DNA from: Bacteroidota bacterium
Lineage (GTDB): Bacteria; Bacteroidota; Ignavibacteria; Ignavibacteriales; SURF-24
DNA length: 48,699 nucleotides
Assembly: GCA_030706145.1 (NCBI GenBank)
Contig: JAUZPB010000023.1
Location: 1-48,699 of the forward strand
Direction: 5' to 3'
Program-made: the position numbers and the translations under genes
In this document: positions 1 to 10,667 of the stretch, piece after piece
Layout: every line of letters starts with the position of its first letter
Numbering within the stretch: the first letter of the stretch is position 1
The notes under the pieces: generated by a model
Databases searched by the model: none
What the model saw: only the letters and a program-made list of their open reading frames with translations
Told to the model about the DNA's origin: nothing

Positions 1-1409
1 AGGAATTCTTTAACTTCCAAAGGGTCCTGATAATGAGACCAGACATTATCAGTAGATAATTTACTAAGAGGTTGCCTTTGTCCTGATTGATAATTAAGAA
101 CCCAGAGATTACCCTTTGTATCTGTTTTAACTCCATCTACAACAATATAATTTGGAGCTTTAGCAATGCCTACCATTCCAGTATTAGATGCGTTGAAAAT
201 TGTTGTATCTTTGTCTGTTATTTTAATAAACCCATTGCCCCAGGTACCTAGATAAAGAGCATTATCAGGAGAAACATAAGTCTTATAGATCGCATTGTAT
301 CCCAGTTTGGGATTATTTGCTGTAGAAAAATTAGTCCAGTTGCTTCCATCAAACTTATAGTATCCAAGTAATACCCTATCAGTTCCACTTGCTATATATA
401 GATTTCCGCCTTTATCTACTGCCATATCGGAAAACAAGTTAGCCCTTGGCCCGTTGGGTGGAAGGAAATTAGTTCCTTTCTTAAGGCTAAGAATTCCATT
501 GTCAGTTATAACATATATGTCGTTTCCAGAAGAATTCCCCGCAAATTTTTTATAAATCTTACCTGGATAGGGAGCAGAGACGACTCCTTTTGTATAAAGA
601 ACCAATGAGTATTCATTTGTAATTAAATAAAGAGAATCATTACGGCTAAGTAAATCAGTATAGTTAGCTGACAGTGATGAAGTCTTCAGAAGCCAAGTAG
701 AGCCGTTAAAGAAATACAGTCCTTTGTCAGTTGCTGCAACTAAAGTATCGCGGTATTTAAGTATCCTATTTACAGAAGAAGCAGAAATTGAAGAAGAAAC
801 AGAATATGTGTTCCATGATTCAGGGGCCGAGAAGTTCGTAGAGTTTTGTTTTTGGACTGCAATGCCAGCTTCAGTACAAGCAAAAACAACATTATCCTTA
901 AAAGAATTTAATACTTTAGTGTCGAGTGTAAAATTTCCAAATTTAGTTGCTGATTCATAGAATGAATAATTACTAGAATTAATTAATGATAGACCAAACT
1001 CAGTAGAAGCAAAGATTGTATCGTTTCTTGAGTAAAGTTCATTTATATTTTTATTTATTCTATTTGTATTTTTTATTTCAAGTATTCTCTTAAATTCCTT
1101 TGAAGAAGGGCTATAGACATCAATTGTACCATCTTCACTTCCTATCCAGACCTTTCCCTGTGGATCGACTGTAACAGTAGTCAACTTGTTATTACTTAGG
1201 CCTTCAGCTTTATTTAGGATAGAATAAGAGCCATCTTCAAAATTGTAATAGAAAGCACCTCCCAGACAAACGGCCCATAGTCCATTTTCTGTAACATAAG
1301 CATCATTAATCTTCTGAAGACTGGAATAGTTTTTCCAAATGCCAAGTTGTTGTGGGTATATTGAAACGGCAATGAATAGGAAAAACAACAGGTTTCTTAG
1401 GATTTTCAT
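1..1409 (-). CDS. Partial secreted beta-propeller protein, PorZ-like (3' end outside window)
   Basis: The reading frame is open from an ATG at 1409 to the left edge, so 469 residues are visible and the C-terminus is missing. It begins with a signal peptide (MKILRNLLFFLFIAVSIYPQ), then repeated blades of the two-component-regulator-propeller kind such as GLSNNKLTTVTVDPQGKVW and GSEDGTIDVY. This N-terminal layout resembles PorZ, the surface component of the type IX secretion system, which has two seven-bladed propellers before a C-terminal domain. A T9SS cargo protein elsewhere in the window supports the idea that the system exists here. Other secreted proteins share such propellers, so the PorZ identity is tentative; the propeller and the export signal are clear. 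Confidence 0.65.
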   Translation of the reverse strand, partial: MKILRNLLFFLFIAVSIYPQQLGIWKNYSSLQKINDAYVTENGLWAVCLGGAFYYNFEDGSYSILNKAEGLSNNKLTTVTVDPQGKVWIGSEDGTIDVYSPSSKEFKRILEIKNTNRINKNINELYSRNDTIFASTEFGLSLINSSNYSFYESATKFGNFTLDTKVLNSFKDNVVFACTEAGIAVQKQNSTNFSAPESWNTYSVSSSISASSVNRILKYRDTLVAATDKGLYFFNGSTWLLKTSSLSANYTDLLSRNDSLYLITNEYSLVLYTKGVVSAPYPGKIYKKFAGNSSGNDIYVITDNGILSLKKGTNFLPPNGPRANLFSDMAVDKGGNLYIASGTDRVLLGYYKFDGSNWTNFSTANNPKLGYNAIYKTYVSPDNALYLGTWGNGFIKITDKDTTIFNASNTGMVGIAKAPNYIVVDGVKTDTKGNLWVLNYQSGQRQPLSKLSTDNVWSHYQDPLEVKEF

Positions 1410-1632
1410 TTAGATACTTTTCCTTCAATTTATGTTTTTATATTAATGATAGTACAATTTGAACTCAAAAATCCAGAAAGATTTTCACAAATATAATACT
1501 TTTGGACCAATCAAAAAGTATAATTTGAAAGCAACTGAAAAAGTTGAAGAATTTACAGGTCTGCTAGCAGTAGATGTTTATATCGATAATGAATACCTGG
1601 AAATAAGGTGAATAGATCTCTGAAGTAAAATA

Positions 1633-1673
1633 AAGAGTATAGCAGATAAAACCAAGTTAGTCTCTATACTCTT
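1633..1673 (-). terminator. Rho-independent terminator after ribH
   Basis: A perfect 10-bp inverted repeat AAGAGTATAG / CTATACTCTT encloses a loop of about 21 nt. Read on the minus strand it is followed by TATTTTACTT. It lies 27 bp past the ribH stop and would end the crp-PHP-ribH transcript. Confidence 0.7.
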
Positions 1674-1699
1674 CAACAAATTAATATACAAAATTTCTA

Positions 1700-2176
1700 T
1701 TATTCTTTAAAAGGCAGGTTTTTCAGAAGATCTGCCATTTCAATAGCACTTAGTGCAGCATCCCAGCCTTTGTTGCCTGATTTTGTTCCAGCTCTTTCAA
1801 CAGCCTGGTCAATTGTATCAGTTGTAAGGACGCCAAATATAACAGGTACACCATGTTTTAGTGAAGTCTGGGCGATTCCTTTTGAAACTTCTGAGGCAAC
1901 GTAGTCGAAATGAGGGGTGGCGCCTCTAATAACAGCTCCAAGACAAATTATGGCGTCATATTTCTTTGATTCAGCCAGTTTGGAAGCAACAAGAGGGATT
2001 TCAAATGCTCCGGGTACCTTAAAGACTGAGATATTATCGTTTTCTGCATAGTGTCTTTCCAGGCAATCTAAAGATCCTTCAAGAAGTTTCTGGCTAATAA
2101 AGTCATTGAATCTACTAACAATTATACCGAATTTATAATCTTTGGCAGAAAGTTTGCCTTCAATAGTTTTATACAT
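1700..2176 (-). CDS. ribH: 6,7-dimethyl-8-ribityllumazine synthase
   Basis: This is the beta subunit of riboflavin synthase. It condenses 5-amino-6-ribitylaminouracil with dihydroxybutanone phosphate in the penultimate step of riboflavin synthesis, normally as a 60-mer or pentamer in the cytoplasm. The 158 residues match the family length. Visible signatures are [10 protein letters not shown] near the N-terminus, VPGAFEIPL, and the catalytic-loop region [16 protein letters not shown] with its histidine. An upstream ATG at 2230 is open, but the start at 2176 has an AAGGA ribosome site about 10 bp ahead and matches the family N-terminus. It is last in a minus-strand operon behind the PHP and Crp/Fnr genes; no other rib gene is nearby. 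Confidence 0.95.
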   Translation of the reverse strand: MYKTIEGKLSAKDYKFGIIVSRFNDFISQKLLEGSLDCLERHYAENDNISVFKVPGAFEIPLVASKLAESKKYDAIICLGAVIRGATPHFDYVASEVSKGIAQTSLKHGVPVIFGVLTTDTIDQAVERAGTKSGNKGWDAALSAIEMADLLKNLPFKE

Positions 2177-2248
2177 GTATAAGAATTCCTTTGAAAATTT
2201 GTTAATTAAATTAAGAAAGTTTCCAAACAAATTAAATAAGAGTGGTTA

Positions 2249-3073
2249 CTATTTTTTCACCAGCATTTTTCTCATAGTATCAATATTAGAAGAAGGGATA
2301 TAATATTTCCCGAGATTTTGCTCATCGTCTCTTTTCCCACCATGAAAATCTGATCCGCCGGAAGCCAGGAGGCAATATTCGTTCGTAATACCTCTATAAT
2401 AATTGACCTGACTTTGGTTATGAGAGGGATGGATTACTTCAATACCATCAATGCCGAATCTGATAAGGCTAATTAAGAACTTTTCACTAATGTATCCAGG
2501 ATGAGCGACAAAAGAGAGTCCACCAGCATCACTAATAAGTTTTAGTGCACTTTGTGGAGAAACGTGGATTTTTCTTTCAAAAGCAGGGCAGTGATTACCT
2601 ATAAACTTATCAAAGGCTTCATAAAAGTTATTTACATAGCCAGCTTCAAGAAGAGCCTGTGCAATGTGCGGTCTTCCTACGGCGCCATTTTTAGCCTTTG
2701 AAATAACGTTATCAATCGAAATAGAAATACCCAGATTATTTAACTTCTTAACGATTCTGCAAGCTCTGTTAAATCTTTCCTGTCTGAAGAAGCTCAAATA
2801 CTTTTGAAATTCATCGTGATAAATATCTATAAAATAACCCAGTAGGTGCACTTCTTTATCTTCTATATCGGTGCTAATTTCGACTCCAGGGATTACTTCA
2901 ACATCGACCTGTTTGCCGAATTCAACAGCAGCTTCAATTCCAGCAAGGTTATCATGATCAGTAATGCTAATGATATTTAACCCGGCAGCTTTTGCTTTAT
3001 TAACAACCTGAATAGGAGTATAAACGCCATCAGAGCAAGTAGTATGAATATGTAAATCAACCTTAGCTGTCAT
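2249..3073 (-). CDS. PHP-domain phosphoesterase (RNase AM / nucleoside-bisphosphatase type)
   Basis: The 274-residue protein has the PHP metal site: HIHTTCSDG near residue 10, ITDHDN near residue 38, later GVEIST, a histidine in FVAHPG and a final SDFHG motif. PHP phosphatases of this size (YciV/RnmM class, also Trp-linked proteins) hydrolyse phosphate esters of nucleotides or short RNAs using two or three metal ions. Substrate cannot be fixed from sequence, but the arrangement fits the 3',5'-nucleoside bisphosphate phosphatase/5'-3' exonuclease group. It lies 39 bp after the Crp/Fnr gene and 72 bp before ribH, probably in one transcript. Confidence 0.88.
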   Translation of the reverse strand: MTAKVDLHIHTTCSDGVYTPIQVVNKAKAAGLNIISITDHDNLAGIEAAVEFGKQVDVEVIPGVEISTDIEDKEVHLLGYFIDIYHDEFQKYLSFFRQERFNRACRIVKKLNNLGISISIDNVISKAKNGAVGRPHIAQALLEAGYVNNFYEAFDKFIGNHCPAFERKIHVSPQSALKLISDAGGLSFVAHPGYISEKFLISLIRFGIDGIEVIHPSHNQSQVNYYRGITNEYCLLASGGSDFHGGKRDDEQNLGKYYIPSSNIDTMRKMLVKK

Positions 3074-3112
3074 TTAGCATTCACGGAAGTAAAAAAACAT
3101 AGAAAAAAAAAT

Positions 3113-3805
3113 TCAACCAAAATTTTCCTTAAATTTTTCATAATTAAGAATTCTGAGTTTTGAACCATCTAGTTCAAGTAAACCTTTTCTTGCAAAAGAA
3201 TGTATTGTTCTGGAGATTGTTTCTCTGGAAGTACCGGCCATATTAGCCAGGTCCTGTTGTAAAGGAAGTCTTTCAATTTCAACAATACCTTGCTTAATTT
3301 TTCCAATTTCATCTGCAATCTGAAGTATAACAGCAGCAACTTTGCCTTCGGCATCCTTTAGTGAAAGAGATTTAATCTTCATATCAGCTGCTCTAAGTCT
3401 TGAGGTCAACTCCTGCAGAAGTGAAATAGAAACTTCAGGATGGCTTCTCAAGAGATTAGTAAAATCGTTTCTCTGTATAATAAATAGTTCCGAATCCTCA
3501 ATAGCAGTAACACTAGCAGAGCGTTTAAGTCCATCAAGTATTGCCATTTCTCCAAAGAAATCACTTTCGCTAAGTATTGTCAGTATTACTTCCCGTCCGT
3601 CATTACTAGTTCTAGAGACTTTAACTTTTCCGCTTATAATAACAAAAAAAGCTGAACCGGAGTCCTCTTCCATCAAAATCACGCTTTCTTTTTCGTAAAA
3701 TTTTCTCTTACCAACATTACTAATTTTCTCGAGAGTTTCAGCGTCGAGGTCAGCAAAAATTGGAACATTGAGCAAGAATTCCGATAAAATAGTAGCAGTA
3801 GACAT
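3113..3805 (-). CDS. Crp/Fnr family transcriptional regulator
   Basis: The 230-residue protein has an N-terminal cyclic-nucleotide-binding-type beta roll (IISGKVKVSRTSNDGREV, then FFGEMAILDGLKRSASVTA) and a C-terminal Crp-type helix-turn-helix (DLANMAGTSRETISRTIHSF). The beta roll carries GEMAILDG followed by RSASV, similar to the cAMP-binding PBC of CRP, and there is no N-terminal cysteine cluster of the FNR type, so an iron-sulfur oxygen sensor is unlikely. An ATG at 3871 is in frame, but the start at 3805 follows a strong AGGGGG site and matches the family. It is divergent from gap and first in the operon with the PHP gene and ribH. Confidence 0.92.
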   Translation of the reverse strand: MSTATILSEFLLNVPIFADLDAETLEKISNVGKRKFYEKESVILMEEDSGSAFFVIISGKVKVSRTSNDGREVILTILSESDFFGEMAILDGLKRSASVTAIEDSELFIIQRNDFTNLLRSHPEVSISLLQELTSRLRAADMKIKSLSLKDAEGKVAAVILQIADEIGKIKQGIVEIERLPLQQDLANMAGTSRETISRTIHSFARKGLLELDGSKLRILNYEKFKENFG

Positions 3806-4013
3806 AGGGCCCCCTGAATAATTTAAGTTGATCATATTCCATAAAATCGGCGTTGATAAATCTGACAACATGTAAATGCTAATATAATAATTTTTTGATA
3901 AAATTCTATTTTTTTGGGATATTAGTTCTTTGAGCAGATATATATAATTTTATATTAAAGTTTATTTTAAGTATTAAAATACTGACAAATTTAAATTAAA
4001 ATAATAAGGCAAA

Positions 4014-4042
4014 TTGATAATAAAAGGATAATGAGGTATATT
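4014..4042 (+). promoter_or_regulatory. Predicted gap promoter
   Basis: TTGATA and TATATT are separated by exactly 17 bp, which fits a classical -35/-10 promoter. Transcription would begin near 4049, giving a leader of about 38 nt that holds a strong AAGGAGGAG ribosome site (about 4070-4078). The -10 segment followed by TG also reads TATATTTG, which matches the Bacteroidota TAnnTTTG -7 motif, so the two models overlap here. Confidence 0.6.
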
Positions 4043-4068
4043 TGTAGTGCAAAATTAACTAAAATTGA

Positions 4069-5082
<1,014 letters not shown>

Positions 5083-5101
5083 CTTTATTTAGAGTTCTTT
5101 G

Positions 5102-5146
5102 AAGACGCAGTCCTCCTATTTTCTGTGAGCTGCGTCTTTTTTTTTA
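5102..5146 (+). terminator. Rho-independent terminator after gap
   Basis: AAGACGCAG pairs with CTGCGTCTT around a 19-nt loop and runs into nine or more T residues. It begins 20 bp after the gap stop codon, so pgk probably depends on read-through or a separate promoter. Confidence 0.85.
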
Positions 5147-5267
5147 TTTGCTTTAAAAATCCAAATCTTCAGCCTGTTCACTTGCAAAATGCCCTTTATG
5201 GAAACCTAGGATGGAGAAGGATTGTAGAACAGACAAAATTAAAATTATATATAGTTTAGGAGGAAGA

Positions 5268-6467
5268 ATGAAAAAATTAACTATTGACCAGGTAGATCTG
5301 AAAGGCAAAAGAGTATTAGTAAGAGTTGATTTTAACGTACCGCTGGATGAAAACCTGAATATTACAGACGATATCAGGATAACATCTTCTTTGCCTACAA
5401 TAAAAAAGATAATGAATGAGGGTGGTAAAGCAATTTTAATGAGCCATCTTGGAAGACCCAAAGGAACTCCAAATCCAAAATATAGCTTAAAACCAGTTGC
5501 AAAGAGACTTTCAGAATTATTAGCAAAAGAAGTTAAATTTGCTCCAGATTGTGTTGGTGCCGAAGTTAAGTCTTTAGTTGATTCTATGAAAGACGGAGAT
5601 GTTTTATTGCTCGAAAATCTTAGATATCATGCTGAAGAAGAAAAGAATAATCCAGAATTTGCAAAGCAATTGGCAGAATTTGGTGATGTTTATGTTAATG
5701 ATGCTTTTGGCAGTGCTCACAGGGCTCATGCCTCAACTGAAGGGGTTACAAAGTACATAAGTACTTCAGTTTCCGGTTATTTGATGAAAAAGGAATTGGA
5801 TTACCTTGGTAAAGCAATAACAGATCCTGAAAGACCATACTGTGCAATATTAGGTGGTGCAAAGATATCAGGTAAAATTGATGTTATAGAAAACCTTTTC
5901 AGTAAGGTTGACACACTGATCATTGGCGGTGGCATGGCATATACATTCTATAAAGCAATGGGATATGAAATTGGAAAATCATTGCTTGAAGAAGACAAAA
6001 TTGAGATGGCAAAACAGATACTTGAAAAAGCAAAGAGTTCAAAAGTTAATTTTGTCCTTCCTGTAGATGTAGTTGTTGCTCCGGAATTCAGTAATGATTC
6101 ACCTTCAGAAGTAGTCTCAATTCAGGCTATACCAGCAGACAAAATGGGACTCGACATAGGTCCAAAGACAATCTCACTCTTTAGAGATGAGATACTGAAG
6201 AGCAAGACAATTGTTTGGAATGGTCCAATGGGCGTTTTTGAATTTGATAACTTTGCAAAAGGAACAAATGCAATTGCAGAGACCTTAGTTGAAGCTACAA
6301 AGAAAGGTGCAATTACAGTTATTGGTGGTGGAGACTCGGCTGCAGCAATAAAGAAAGCCGGATTAGATGATAAGGTTTCTCACGTTTCCACAGGCGGCGG
6401 AGCTTCATTGGAATTTCTTGAAGGGAAGATACTTCCAGGTGTAGCTGCATTGAATGATGCAAAATAA
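5268..6467 (+). CDS. pgk: Phosphoglycerate kinase
   Basis: This 399-residue enzyme transfers phosphate between 1,3-bisphosphoglycerate and ADP, the step after GAPDH. Motifs are [12 protein letters not shown] at the N-terminus, SHLGRPKG, the hinge region [12 protein letters not shown], and GGGDSAAA plus [13 protein letters not shown] in the nucleotide-binding lobe. The frame is open from 5211, but the ATG at 5268 has an AGGAGGAAGA ribosome site directly ahead and matches the family N-terminus. It stands downstream of gap, separated by a terminator. Confidence 0.98.
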   Translation: MKKLTIDQVDLKGKRVLVRVDFNVPLDENLNITDDIRITSSLPTIKKIMNEGGKAILMSHLGRPKGTPNPKYSLKPVAKRLSELLAKEVKFAPDCVGAEVKSLVDSMKDGDVLLLENLRYHAEEEKNNPEFAKQLAEFGDVYVNDAFGSAHRAHASTEGVTKYISTSVSGYLMKKELDYLGKAITDPERPYCAILGGAKISGKIDVIENLFSKVDTLIIGGGMAYTFYKAMGYEIGKSLLEEDKIEMAKQILEKAKSSKVNFVLPVDVVVAPEFSNDSPSEVVSIQAIPADKMGLDIGPKTISLFRDEILKSKTIVWNGPMGVFEFDNFAKGTNAIAETLVEATKKGAITVIGGGDSAAAIKKAGLDDKVSHVSTGGGASLEFLEGKILPGVAALNDAK

Positions 6468-6489
6468 TTTGTATTATTGAATATTAAAG

Positions 6490-6513
6490 GGGGTATCATT
6501 TCTATGATATCCC
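6490..6513 (+). terminator. Hairpin after pgk, probable terminator
   Basis: GGGGTATCAT and ATGATATCCC form a 10-bp stem with one G-U pair and a 4-nt loop, 22 bp after the pgk stop. A run of eight T residues lies about 15 nt downstream rather than directly at the stem, so termination efficiency is uncertain. Confidence 0.5.
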
Positions 6514-6578
6514 TGTTTAATTGAATTATTTTTTTTGCCATTTTGTTTTTATATTAGATAACACAAAGAGGGTAAATA

Positions 6579-7487
6579 ATGTATTCCGACAGAGATTATT
6601 ATAGGCCGACAGGACTAGGAGGGTTTAGTTTTTTCCCCCCAGTGATTAAGAACCTTTTAATAATAAATATTGCGGTTTTCCTGGTAAACAACCTGTTGCT
6701 CGGCAATGTTATAGTCGATGAAGTTCCAGCTAGTACTATCATTGACCATTACTTTGCATTGCAGCCATTGGGGCATGGATTTTACGTCTGGCAGCTGATA
6801 ACATATCAATTTATGCATGCCGGGTTTTCGCACATATTTTTTAATATGCTTGTTCTTTGGATGTTTGGCATGGAGATAGAAAATCTCTGGGGATCAAAGA
6901 AGTTCCTTTTTTATTATCTGACTTGTGGAGTTGGCGGGGGGCTTGTACATATACTTTTTTCACCACTTTTTACAGGAACACTAGCTGCTACAGTAGGAGC
7001 TTCAGGGGCTATTTATGGAGTTATGGTTGCCTTTGCGATGATGTTTCCCGACAGATATATCTTTTTGTGGTTCTTGATCCCAATAAAAGCAAAATACCTG
7101 ATTGCCTTCTTTGTTGTTCTTGAGTTTCTATCGGTCGGAAGTATGGATTTTGTGGCTAGATTTGCTCACATAGGAGGAGCAGTAGTAGGCTTTATTTTCA
7201 TTTTACTTGATACAAGAAGCCAGTTTAGCTTTAGGAACTTTCTGGGTTCATTCAAGAAAGGGGGGAGCTCGGCTAGCAGCAGAAATGCTTTCCAGTTCAG
7301 GAGGCGTCCTTTATCTTCTAGCAAAGAAGTAGAAGATGCAGAGTTTTATGAAATTAATAAGAAAGAGAAATCTGAAGTCACACAGGAAGAAATTGATAAA
7401 ATACTGGATAAGATAAGTCAAAGCGGTTATCAGAACCTTACCGAAAGGGAAAAGAAAATATTATTTGAAGCCAGTAAGAGAAGCTAA
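6579..7487 (+). CDS. Rhomboid-family intramembrane serine protease
   Basis: The 302-residue protein has a six-helix rhomboid core of about 210 residues. The catalytic serine is in GASGAIYG near residue 142 and the catalytic histidine in FAHIGG near residue 196; HAGFSHIFFNMLVLWMFG is the conserved second-helix segment. Such proteases cut transmembrane helices of other proteins inside the bilayer. A soluble charged tail of about 90 residues follows, ending in EEIDKILDKISQSGYQNLTE, a helical extension common on Bacteroidota rhomboids (DUF6576 type). Its stop overlaps the start of the next gene by one base (TAATG), implying translational coupling. Confidence 0.93.
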   Translation: MYSDRDYYRPTGLGGFSFFPPVIKNLLIINIAVFLVNNLLLGNVIVDEVPASTIIDHYFALQPLGHGFYVWQLITYQFMHAGFSHIFFNMLVLWMFGMEIENLWGSKKFLFYYLTCGVGGGLVHILFSPLFTGTLAATVGASGAIYGVMVAFAMMFPDRYIFLWFLIPIKAKYLIAFFVVLEFLSVGSMDFVARFAHIGGAVVGFIFILLDTRSQFSFRNFLGSFKKGGSSASSRNAFQFRRRPLSSSKEVEDAEFYEINKKEKSEVTQEEIDKILDKISQSGYQNLTEREKKILFEASKRS

Positions 7488-7804
7488 TGCCGAAAACGAG
7501 ATATGCAAAATACCTCTTGGCTTTGCTACTACTAAGCCTTGATATATCCTGCTTTGAAAGTAAGATAATATCCGATAAAGAGAAATTTGCTTCCATATAT
7601 ATTGAGTTACAGATCAGCTTTGAGAAGAACAGGGGAAATTTGAGTAAACTTGTTGCCGAGAGAGGGCAGGTATTTAAAAAATACAATGTAACAGAAAAAC
7701 AATATAATGCGACACTAGATTACTATGGACAAGATAAAGAGAAATGGGAAGAATTTTTCAATCTGGTTAGTGCAAGGTTAAATAAAATGAGGAGTAGAGT
7801 CTAG
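7487..7804 (+). CDS. Small DUF4296-like lipoprotein
   Basis: The 105-residue protein starts with a short hydrophobic signal ending in LDISC, a plausible lipobox, followed by a helical mature part. The segments ISDKEKFASIYIELQISF and KYNVTEKQYNATLDYYGQ resemble the DUF4296 lipoproteins of Bacteroidota, whose function is unknown. It overlaps the rhomboid stop codon by one base and is followed at once by a terminator, so it is the last gene of a two-gene operon. A role next to the rhomboid protease is only suggested by position. Confidence 0.7.
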   Translation: MPKTRYAKYLLALLLLSLDISCFESKIISDKEKFASIYIELQISFEKNRGNLSKLVAERGQVFKKYNVTEKQYNATLDYYGQDKEKWEEFFNLVSARLNKMRSRV

Positions 7805-7822
7805 GTTAGTGACTCTCTTTTT
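7795..7822 (+). terminator. Terminator after the rhomboid operon
   Basis: AGAGTC (7796-7801) pairs with GACTCT (7811-7816), then CTTTTT follows. The stem begins inside the last codons of the lipoprotein gene. No T-run exists on the other strand, so it serves the plus direction only. Confidence 0.65.
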
Positions 7823-7823
7823 A

Positions 7824-10430
7824 TTATTTCATTGTTTTATATTTTGCCAGGGCTATTCTCAAAAAAGGATAGCCAATGTGCTCTGGCAGGCGACTTTTTA
7901 GATCCTTCAGTCCGGTATTTCCAAGTTTGATCTCTTCAATTATCTTATTATAATCATCTTCATCAAACATATACTTTACATCTGTTTCAGGGTAATATTC
8001 GAGCAATGTTTCAACCTGCATTGAAATAACTGCTTCGGTAAGTTTTCTGAGAGATGCGATATCTGTGATTTTATACCCTTTTTTTATGAGATTAAATGTC
8101 TCTGATATATTAGCAGGAAGATTTCTCCCTTTATCTATTTCCTGTTCTTGTTTATTCTCCGTTTTCAGGAATTCTTTAACGACAAAGAGTACCTCTTCTC
8201 CAAGTTTATTGAACATTCTTTGTGTAAAGCCTTTAATCTTTAGAAGATCGGCGGCTTTGTTGGGTCTTAACTCAGAAATACTCTTTAGGATCTCATCTGG
8301 ACAGATCATGTTCTCTGACTGTTGGAAACGTTTGGCTGCTTCATTGCGAGCTTCACGAAGGAGGTTATAAAGTTCAAGGTTAGATTCATATGAATTCTTA
8401 GTCTCAGCAGGTTTGAAAAATTCAAGCTCCTTATGTTTAATAAAGTCGAATCCTTTTTCAGTAAGGACGATCCTTCTTTTTGATCTTTCTTCTCTTTGAA
8501 GCATACCGCGCGAAAAGAGTTGTTCTAAGATTCCTTTAATTTCATTTTGTGAGTAATTTGAGCAGCAGCCAAAAGTAGAATAAACTATCTTATCTTCACC
8601 TGAAGATTCTCCATGCAGGACACAAAGAAGTCTTTTTTCAGAAATGCCAATACTACTCTCAGAGACAGTTTTAATTATGATCTCCGAAAGATAGTCTGTA
8701 ATAGCCGAAGAGTAGCCTAATTCTTCGACGCAATTGTCACATTTGCCACATTTGAACTCATTTTGCTCCTCACCGAAATAGTTGATAATGAATTTCATTC
8801 TGCAATCACCAGAATAAGCATATTCAACCATTGAATCGAGTTTGGATAGAGCATTTTGATAATTTTCAGTGATCTTTTTATAATCCAGAATAATGTATTG
8901 CTCTTTAATTCTGGTCCCTTTAAGCCTTACTGAGTTACCGATTGGTGGTTTTATATAATCAGCAATTCCGATATTATCTAGCAAAATCAGTCCATCTTCG
9001 ATATATTTTTCGGAGACACCATTTGAGGAAGCTAACTTTTCGAGAGAGATCTGAGTCTTTAAGTTAATAATATTGTTACCATATTCTCTTAAAAGCATCA
9101 TCATAACATCTTTTATAAGGTCATTAGCTTTTTTTATGTAATCTCTTAGTCTTTCTGCGGGCAAGTTAAACTGGAAATAATGCCTTTTCTCATATTCACT
9201 GACAGTTCTTAAATATCCAGCTTGTTCTAAAGCATCTATAGCAGAAAAAAGAAGAGTTTTTGATACATCTCTCTTCAAATAAGAGGAAATATATGCAAGG
9301 TTCAGTTCTATTTCTTTGTCGTAAGCCGATCCAAGGGCAACTCTTCCATAGTCACAAATGGCATTATAGACATTAATTATTAAGTCTTTATCAGGCAAAG
9401 AGTTAGAGATAAAGTAGTTATGGATTTGTTTATCAGAATCATCATATAAAAGAAATGCATAAGCATCTAAACCATCGCGTCCAGCCCGACCGATTTCCTG
9501 ATAATAATTTTCAATAGACCCAGGCATATTATAATGGATTACAAGTCGAATATCTTTTTTATCAATACCCATTCCGAAAGCATTTGTAGCAGCTATAATA
9601 CTGATTTTGTCCTGTATGAAGCTTTCCTGTATATATTTTCTTTGTTCAGTAGGAAGACCGGCGTGATAATAGGCGGCATTCATTTTATAAAGATTCAGAA
9701 ATTCTGAGATCTCTTCAGCTTTTTTTCTTGAAGCAGTATAGATTATTGCAGGGGTTTTATAATGGCTTAACAGGTCAAAACACTCAAACTTTTTCTTATT
9801 TGTCTTAATGACTCTTACAGTAAGGTTTTCACGCTCAAATCCCTTTACAAATATCTTAGGATCATTCATACCAAGTTGAAGTGTAATATCCTTTATAACT
9901 TCAGGAGTAGCAGTAGCTGTAAAAGCTGAAATTTTAGAGATTTGCAGGAACTCACAGAACTGAGAGATTTTCCTATAGCTAGGGCGGAAATTATGCCCCC
10001 ATTCACTTATACAATGAGCTTCATCGACAAAAATGTATGACGGGGAAAGATTTTTAATCCTTTCGGCAAAGCTAAGGTTTTCAAGTTTTTCAGGTGCAAG
10101 ATAAAGTATTTTAATAAGCCCTGACTGAATGTCTCTGAATGTTTCTTCTGTTTGTCTATAATCAATTGTGCTATTAATGAAAGCTGCTGTTTTTCCATTT
10201 TTGTTCAAAGCATCAACCTGATCCTTCATAAGAGCGATCAATGGCGAGATTACGATTGAAAAACTATCAGAGATAAAAGAAGGGATCTGGTAACATAAAG
10301 ATTTACCCCCTCCGGTTGGCAGGACAGTAAGGACATTTTCACCATTAATTATTGCGTTAATAATTTCTTTTTGGCCTGGACGGAAATTTTTATAGCCGAA
10401 ATATTTCTCTAATGCTTCTTCAGGAGTCAT
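7824..10430 (-). CDS. recQ: RecQ-family ATP-dependent DNA helicase with long C-terminus
   Basis: RecQ unwinds DNA 3' to 5' during recombination and fork repair. At 868 residues it is much longer than E. coli RecQ (609). In order it shows motif I GGGKSLCYQIP, motif II VDEAHCISEWGHNFRP, the IGRAGRDG motif VI, the zinc-binding RecQ-C region with CGKCDNC after SGDCRMKF, a winged helix, an HRDC domain (about residues 690-760) and a C-terminal helix-turn-helix-40 type domain with KKGYKITDIASL near residue 790. A TTG five codons upstream (10445) could also initiate, but the ATG at 10430 is preferred. The gene is convergent with the rhomboid operon and monocistronic. Confidence 0.93.
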   Translation of the reverse strand: MTPEEALEKYFGYKNFRPGQKEIINAIINGENVLTVLPTGGGKSLCYQIPSFISDSFSIVISPLIALMKDQVDALNKNGKTAAFINSTIDYRQTEETFRDIQSGLIKILYLAPEKLENLSFAERIKNLSPSYIFVDEAHCISEWGHNFRPSYRKISQFCEFLQISKISAFTATATPEVIKDITLQLGMNDPKIFVKGFERENLTVRVIKTNKKKFECFDLLSHYKTPAIIYTASRKKAEEISEFLNLYKMNAAYYHAGLPTEQRKYIQESFIQDKISIIAATNAFGMGIDKKDIRLVIHYNMPGSIENYYQEIGRAGRDGLDAYAFLLYDDSDKQIHNYFISNSLPDKDLIINVYNAICDYGRVALGSAYDKEIELNLAYISSYLKRDVSKTLLFSAIDALEQAGYLRTVSEYEKRHYFQFNLPAERLRDYIKKANDLIKDVMMMLLREYGNNIINLKTQISLEKLASSNGVSEKYIEDGLILLDNIGIADYIKPPIGNSVRLKGTRIKEQYIILDYKKITENYQNALSKLDSMVEYAYSGDCRMKFIINYFGEEQNEFKCGKCDNCVEELGYSSAITDYLSEIIIKTVSESSIGISEKRLLCVLHGESSGEDKIVYSTFGCCSNYSQNEIKGILEQLFSRGMLQREERSKRRIVLTEKGFDFIKHKELEFFKPAETKNSYESNLELYNLLREARNEAAKRFQQSENMICPDEILKSISELRPNKAADLLKIKGFTQRMFNKLGEEVLFVVKEFLKTENKQEQEIDKGRNLPANISETFNLIKKGYKITDIASLRKLTEAVISMQVETLLEYYPETDVKYMFDEDDYNKIIEEIKLGNTGLKDLKSRLPEHIGYPFLRIALAKYKTMK

Positions 10431-10667
10431 TGTAATGGGGATCAATCTTGCAGTTTCTTAATAATTCTATATAATATTATTCACAATATGTGTCTGTTCG
10501 AGGCAAAATGCAATAAGTCAGGGATAAAAAAGCTGCTACTGATATATTTTTTCTTTTACTTGGAATTGGCAAGCGAAAATTTGGCTATTTTGGGTAAAAA
10601 ATAACTATATTTCCACACTAATTATTAAAAAAAATGGAAAAGCATAATTCCCCGGAATCTAGTATAA

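Noticed and set aside
724-960. Open frame of 78 codons on the plus strand near the left edge.
   Set aside because: It is antisense to the propeller gene, which has a signal peptide and repeat structure; composition and lack of a ribosome site mark it as a shadow.
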